NCBI GenBank assembly: GCA_029556005.1
Contig: JAKQGT010000037.1
Location: forward strand, 1-9,769
DNA length: 9,769 nt
Direction: 5' to 3'
Source of the DNA: Chlamydiota bacterium
Lineage (GTDB): Bacteria; Chlamydiota; Chlamydiia; Chlamydiales; Simkaniaceae
A program made the position numbers and the translations under genes. The first letter of the stretch is position 1. The number at the start of each line of letters is the position of its first letter. The notes under the pieces are model-generated. The model did not search any database and was not told the DNA's origin. It saw only the letters and a list, made by a program, of their open reading frames with translations. Shown piece by piece: positions 6,903 through 9,769 of this stretch.

Positions 6903-6960
6903 GATTTTAGTTTCTTAAAATCGAAATCATTGTCCATCAGACAAGGAGAGATTTTAAGAA
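6903..6960 (+). promoter_or_regulatory. Nested inverted repeat with a competing alternative hairpin in the rlmH-lgt spacer
   Basis: TTCTTAAAATC (6912-6922) is perfectly complementary to GATTTTAAGAA (6950-6960), an 11-bp stem. Inside it TTGTC (6930-6934) and GACAA (6940-6944) form a second stem with loop CATCA. Just upstream, GATTTTA (6903-6909) can instead pair with TAAAATC (6916-6922), so segment 6916-6922 could join either of two mutually exclusive structures. This is arithmetic from the sequence; a regulatory function is inference. It could act in DNA as a symmetric binding site or, if transcription starts upstream of it, in RNA. Confidence 0.4.
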
Positions 6961-6986
6961 GTCGAAGGAGAACAGAAAGATCTGCC

Positions 6987-7008
6987 TAAATCAACTTAGC
7001 TATATACC
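6987..7008 (+). promoter_or_regulatory. Promoter-like box upstream of lgt, mirror copy of the rlmH box
   Basis: This reads TAAAT then CAACTTAGCTATATACC and ends exactly 20 nt before the lgt ATG. Its TATATA/TATACC could act as a -10 element, giving a very short leader. It is followed by TAATCAGGGAGGATA, which resembles TAATTAGGATA in front of rlmH. The GGAGG Shine-Dalgarno (7017-7021) sits 7 nt before ATG 7029 and fixes that start. Confidence 0.45.
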
Positions 7009-7028
7009 TTAATCAGGGAGGATAGGCA

Positions 7029-7889
7029 ATGATTGGATGGTTATTCTGGGATCCGGATCGGGTGGCGTTTACACTCCCGTTTATCCATCGCCCCGTTGTG
7101 TGGTATGGAGTGCTCTTTGCTTTAGGATTTTTGGTAGGGTTCTACCTTTTGCTCCACCTCTTTAAGCGTTTACTCTCTTACTATCCTGAGTTTTCGGGGG
7201 CTACTTTAAAGCAGCGGGCACGGGTTTTTTCTGAGAGACTCACTCTCTATGTTATCATTGGAACTGTTGTTGGAGCTCGTCTGGGTCATATTTTATTCTA
7301 TGAGAAATGGGGAGACTATTTTCTTCATCCCCTAGAGATCCTGAAGACTTGGGAGGGAGGACTAGCCAGTCATGGAGCGGTGATGGGGATTTTGATCGGG
7401 ATTGCCCTTTTTTATTATAGGAGTCGGAGGGAGTTTCCCATGATCAATATCCCGAGAATCCTTGATCTTGCTGTGATTCCAGCTCTTTTTGCGGGAACCT
7501 TGATTAGAATCGGAAATTTTATCAATCAAGAGGTGCTTGGAGTGGCGACAACGGTTCCTTGGGCGATTATATTTGGCCATCCTGCTGATGGGAGCTTGCC
7601 TGTGCCACGCCATCCTGCGCAACTCTATGAAACCCTTTTCTATTTGGGGATGTTTTTTCTATTTTGGAGACTCTTTCCCAAAATGATTAGGTATCCCGGA
7701 CGCCTTTCAGGGATCTTCTTTATGGGGATTTTTGCTTTTCGTTTCTGCATTGAATTTGTCAAAGAGGAGCAAAGTTTTCTCTATTCCCACGAGCTATTGA
7801 CCATGGGACAACTCTTATCTCTGCCGATGATTCTTTTAGGTATTGGGCTTTGCTTAACTCACGTTTTCAAAAGGCGCCAAAGGAATTAG
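7029..7889 (+). CDS. lgt: Phosphatidylglycerol:prolipoprotein diacylglyceryl transferase
   Basis: Lgt is the inner-membrane enzyme that attaches diacylglycerol from phosphatidylglycerol to the lipobox cysteine of prolipoproteins, the first step of lipoprotein maturation. The 286-residue protein has the expected multi-helix layout. The residues known to matter in the E. coli enzyme are all present with matching spacing: Tyr26 in VVWYGV, His115 in GGLASHGAVMG, Arg160, Asn163 and Gly171 in the RIGNFINQEVLG signature, the RHPAQLYE block (194-201), and Arg238/Glu242 in FRFCIEFVKE. A strong GGAGG lies 7 nt upstream. The final 36 bp overlap the end of the convergent orphan gene, so the last dozen codons are read on both strands. 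Divergent rlmH shares its upstream region. No sign of damage. Confidence 0.97.
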   Translation: MIGWLFWDPDRVAFTLPFIHRPVVWYGVLFALGFLVGFYLLLHLFKRLLSYYPEFSGATLKQRARVFSERLTLYVIIGTVVGARLGHILFYEKWGDYFLHPLEILKTWEGGLASHGAVMGILIGIALFYYRSRREFPMINIPRILDLAVIPALFAGTLIRIGNFINQEVLGVATTVPWAIIFGHPADGSLPVPRHPAQLYETLFYLGMFFLFWRLFPKMIRYPGRLSGIFFMGIFAFRFCIEFVKEEQSFLYSHELLTMGQLLSLPMILLGIGLCLTHVFKRRQRN

Positions 7890-9746
7890 TTGGTAGGATA
7901 GTCTTTCAAGGGTCTCTTCAACTTTTTCTGCAGTCCAATCGGGGTGTTTGTATTGAAGACTCATGCGATGCCACATCAGAAAACGCTCATAAGTCGATTG
8001 GCTCCCATCCCCTAAGGAGGTATACCAAAAGTACTTATAAAGGATCCAAAGCCTTCCAAGAAGCTCCTCTTCAAAGGATTGAAGGAGGGGATAGATTTCG
8101 AGGGTTTCCTGCAGAGTTTGTTTGATGAACGCTTCATGATCGACAGTATGTTCTTTGGAGTTTGATCGATTCCAAGTCCTTTTTATAAGCTCGAGAAGGG
8201 GAGTCTTATGATCAAAATGGACCCAACGAATGAGCATATCATTTTGCAAAACCCACACCTCTATTTTCTCTTCTAGATCTTCACCATTTAAATCTAAAGC
8301 CTGTACTTTTTTAAAGAATTGCAAAGCGGCGCTGATGATCATTCGGAAGGATTGGTGGGGATTGTCGATGAGGATATTCCCCAACTCTTTTTCGATGACA
8401 GGGAGGATTTCAGGAGAGACATGATTGAGTAAATTCCCTTCCTTCTCAACCACATTCCAAATAATGAGTTCAAATTGCTCCATCTGACTGGAGCTCAAAG
8501 TGGGAAGTTTGAGAGCAATGTTGAAAGCTTCGACTAAGCGATTTTCTAAAGCAACTAAGTCATGAAAAGATTTCGTTTCATCCATCAGATGCATCTCAGC
8601 ATTAACAAAGACAAAAAGAGCTTGGTCTAACTTTTTGAAGAGATGGCCCCGACTATCCTGAATGATCCCTCGGATAGACTGTCTAAGCGTTTCTTCTGTA
8701 AAGTTCTTGGGAAGCTCTTGGGCGATGGCATAAAGAGCTAAAATGCGTTGAATCAGCTCAACCCGGTGTTCGTCGCTTAAGAGTGTTGGATTGTGTTTAC
8801 TCAGCTCAATTTGATAACGAATGAACGTTTCGATTGCTTGCTTTTCTTTTAGGGAGAAATGGCAAGCGATCCGTGATGTGGGATAGAGTTTTTGTGCAAG
8901 AGCCATAGAAAGGGTAGAAGTCAGTTGGCATTTTTGACTTAACTCTGTCGTTTTTCCATAAAACTTTAGCTCTTTAACAATTTCTCTTTTCAAAGCTTCT
9001 GGCTCGAGGTTTTCTCCTCGGGAAGTGATCTCGAGGAGTGTCTTCACAATCAACTTGTCGAGTTTATCGTACTCTTCATAGGGACTTTTTGCATTCACAG
9101 AGCTTAAATCTTTTAAGAGGTGTTTTTGCACCGCCCAGATCATTTTTGTAAGTTGCTCGAGCTCAGGACGCTTTCCTTCGATAGTTGCTATGCACTCGCT
9201 GAGTTTAACGGCGAGTTGTTGAGCAAAGGCATAGGGAGGAAGATGGTGGGGAGAGACTCTCGATTTTAAGTTCTCTCGGATCATAAACCGTAAGTTCAAT
9301 TGCCCATCGGAATAGAGGGCCCCCTTTTGTCCTTGGATCTTTTCATAATAATAGGAAACTTTTTCCCAAACTTTCTTAAGAGCCGCTGTTCCTAAACGAT
9401 ACTTAGGAAACTTTTGCTTAAATTCAGGAAGAATTTTTGCTAAAAGATTGGCTTCAATTTTCCCTGACCACTTACTCACCGAGCCCCGTTCTTGGATCTC
9501 ACCTTTAATTTTACGGGAAAGAAACAGACTTAAATCGGAAAAGGGATCGTAAAAATCTTCGGTTTCATCAATAGGATTTAAGAGAGGCTCTCGATCTCGA
9601 CTATTATACTTCTGTAGTTCATCGGAATCTGGATTGGGGTAAGAGTGGGAAGAGGAAAGGCCTGACATCTTTTTATCCTTATAAAATGACATTTGTTTTC
9701 CTCTATCGCATCTCGAGGATTTTTTTGTCCAAAAGTTTTTTATCAT
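7854..9746 (-). CDS. Large helical protein of unknown function, possibly lineage-specific
   Basis: I do not recognise this protein. From ATG 9746 it is 630 residues and appears almost wholly alpha-helical, with no transmembrane segment, no signal peptide and no enzyme motif I can identify. The first ~60 residues are polar, Ser/Asp/Pro-rich and likely disordered. Beyond residue ~195 the sequence falls into helical-hairpin units of roughly 40-52 residues opening with hydrophobic/aromatic helices (near 331, 371, 423, 467 and 517), several closing with an N-x-x-x-E-x-L-x-x-x-I pattern, which suggests an alpha-solenoid scaffold. Three in-frame ATGs (9746, 9692, 9668) each have a Shine-Dalgarno (AAGGA 8 nt, GAGG 7 nt and AAGGA 7 nt upstream), so the true start is uncertain; a TTG at 9764 is less likely. 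In Chlamydiota such proteins are often type III secreted, but that is inference only. Its tail overlaps lgt by 36 bp. Confidence 0.85.
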   Translation of the reverse strand: MIKNFWTKKSSRCDRGKQMSFYKDKKMSGLSSSHSYPNPDSDELQKYNSRDREPLLNPIDETEDFYDPFSDLSLFLSRKIKGEIQERGSVSKWSGKIEANLLAKILPEFKQKFPKYRLGTAALKKVWEKVSYYYEKIQGQKGALYSDGQLNLRFMIRENLKSRVSPHHLPPYAFAQQLAVKLSECIATIEGKRPELEQLTKMIWAVQKHLLKDLSSVNAKSPYEEYDKLDKLIVKTLLEITSRGENLEPEALKREIVKELKFYGKTTELSQKCQLTSTLSMALAQKLYPTSRIACHFSLKEKQAIETFIRYQIELSKHNPTLLSDEHRVELIQRILALYAIAQELPKNFTEETLRQSIRGIIQDSRGHLFKKLDQALFVFVNAEMHLMDETKSFHDLVALENRLVEAFNIALKLPTLSSSQMEQFELIIWNVVEKEGNLLNHVSPEILPVIEKELGNILIDNPHQSFRMIISAALQFFKKVQALDLNGEDLEEKIEVWVLQNDMLIRWVHFDHKTPLLELIKRTWNRSNSKEHTVDHEAFIKQTLQETLEIYPLLQSFEEELLGRLWILYKYFWYTSLGDGSQSTYERFLMWHRMSLQYKHPDWTAEKVEETLERLSYQLIPLAPFENVS

Positions 9747-9769
9747 TCTAGTGGTCCTTAACAAAAATT

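Noticed and set aside
6872..7008. MITE-like mobile element with ~21-bp terminal inverted repeats
   Set aside because: No target-site duplication is visible at the edges, and both repeats sit at identical promoter distances from start codons, which fits a regulatory origin better. A genome-wide copy search could reopen this.
1..9769. CRISPR array, tRNA, rRNA, insertion sequence or prophage genes
   Set aside because: No periodic repeats, cloverleaf-like sequences, transposase or phage motifs were seen on either strand.

Overview
The window reads as ordinary chromosome of a Chlamydiota bacterium, most likely an amoeba- or animal-associated 'environmental' lineage (Waddlia/Parachlamydia/Simkania type) rather than Chlamydia itself. 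The grounds are the trxB-acpS neighbourhood (I recall the same pair being adjacent in Chlamydia trachomatis), a GC content in the low-to-mid 40s by eye, a small chlamydial-style outer membrane protein, and a long helical orphan protein of the kind common in this phylum. Species assignment is inference; the enzyme identities rest on motifs visible in the translations.

Layout. Positions 1-2288 (minus strand) hold two tandem, overlapping major facilitator transporters; the second runs off the left edge. A 152-bp divergent region (2289-2440) carries a good sigma70-like promoter for trxB (thioredoxin reductase, plus strand), whose stop codon shares a base with the start of a secreted beta-barrel-like protein (3388-4194). 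A convergent gap with a weak hairpin follows. Next, on the minus strand, come a membrane-anchored PIN/TRAM protein (4672-5790) and, coupled to it by a GTGA overlap, acpS (4298-4675). Divergent from these is a small four-helix membrane protein (5942-6430). It runs tail-to-tail into rlmH (6444-6851, minus), and after a 177-bp divergent region lgt (7029-7889, plus) begins. The tail of lgt overlaps by 36 bp the tail of a 630-residue orphan helical protein (7854-9746, minus).

Functional themes are housekeeping: thiol redox balance (trxB), activation of acyl carrier protein (acpS), lipoprotein maturation (lgt), 23S rRNA modification (rlmH) and probable RNA processing (PIN/TRAM). Mixed in are envelope and transport proteins and one lineage-specific protein. 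No tRNA, rRNA, CRISPR array, insertion sequence or phage gene was seen.

The least expected structure is the rlmH-lgt intergenic region. Near-identical promoter-like boxes lie in mirror orientation exactly 20 nt from each start codon, and between them are an 11-bp perfect inverted repeat and a competing alternative hairpin. The orphan protein, with three nested start codons each preceded by a Shine-Dalgarno sequence and an apparent helical repeat architecture, is the best candidate for an undescribed protein. I found no convincing multi-gene novel system.
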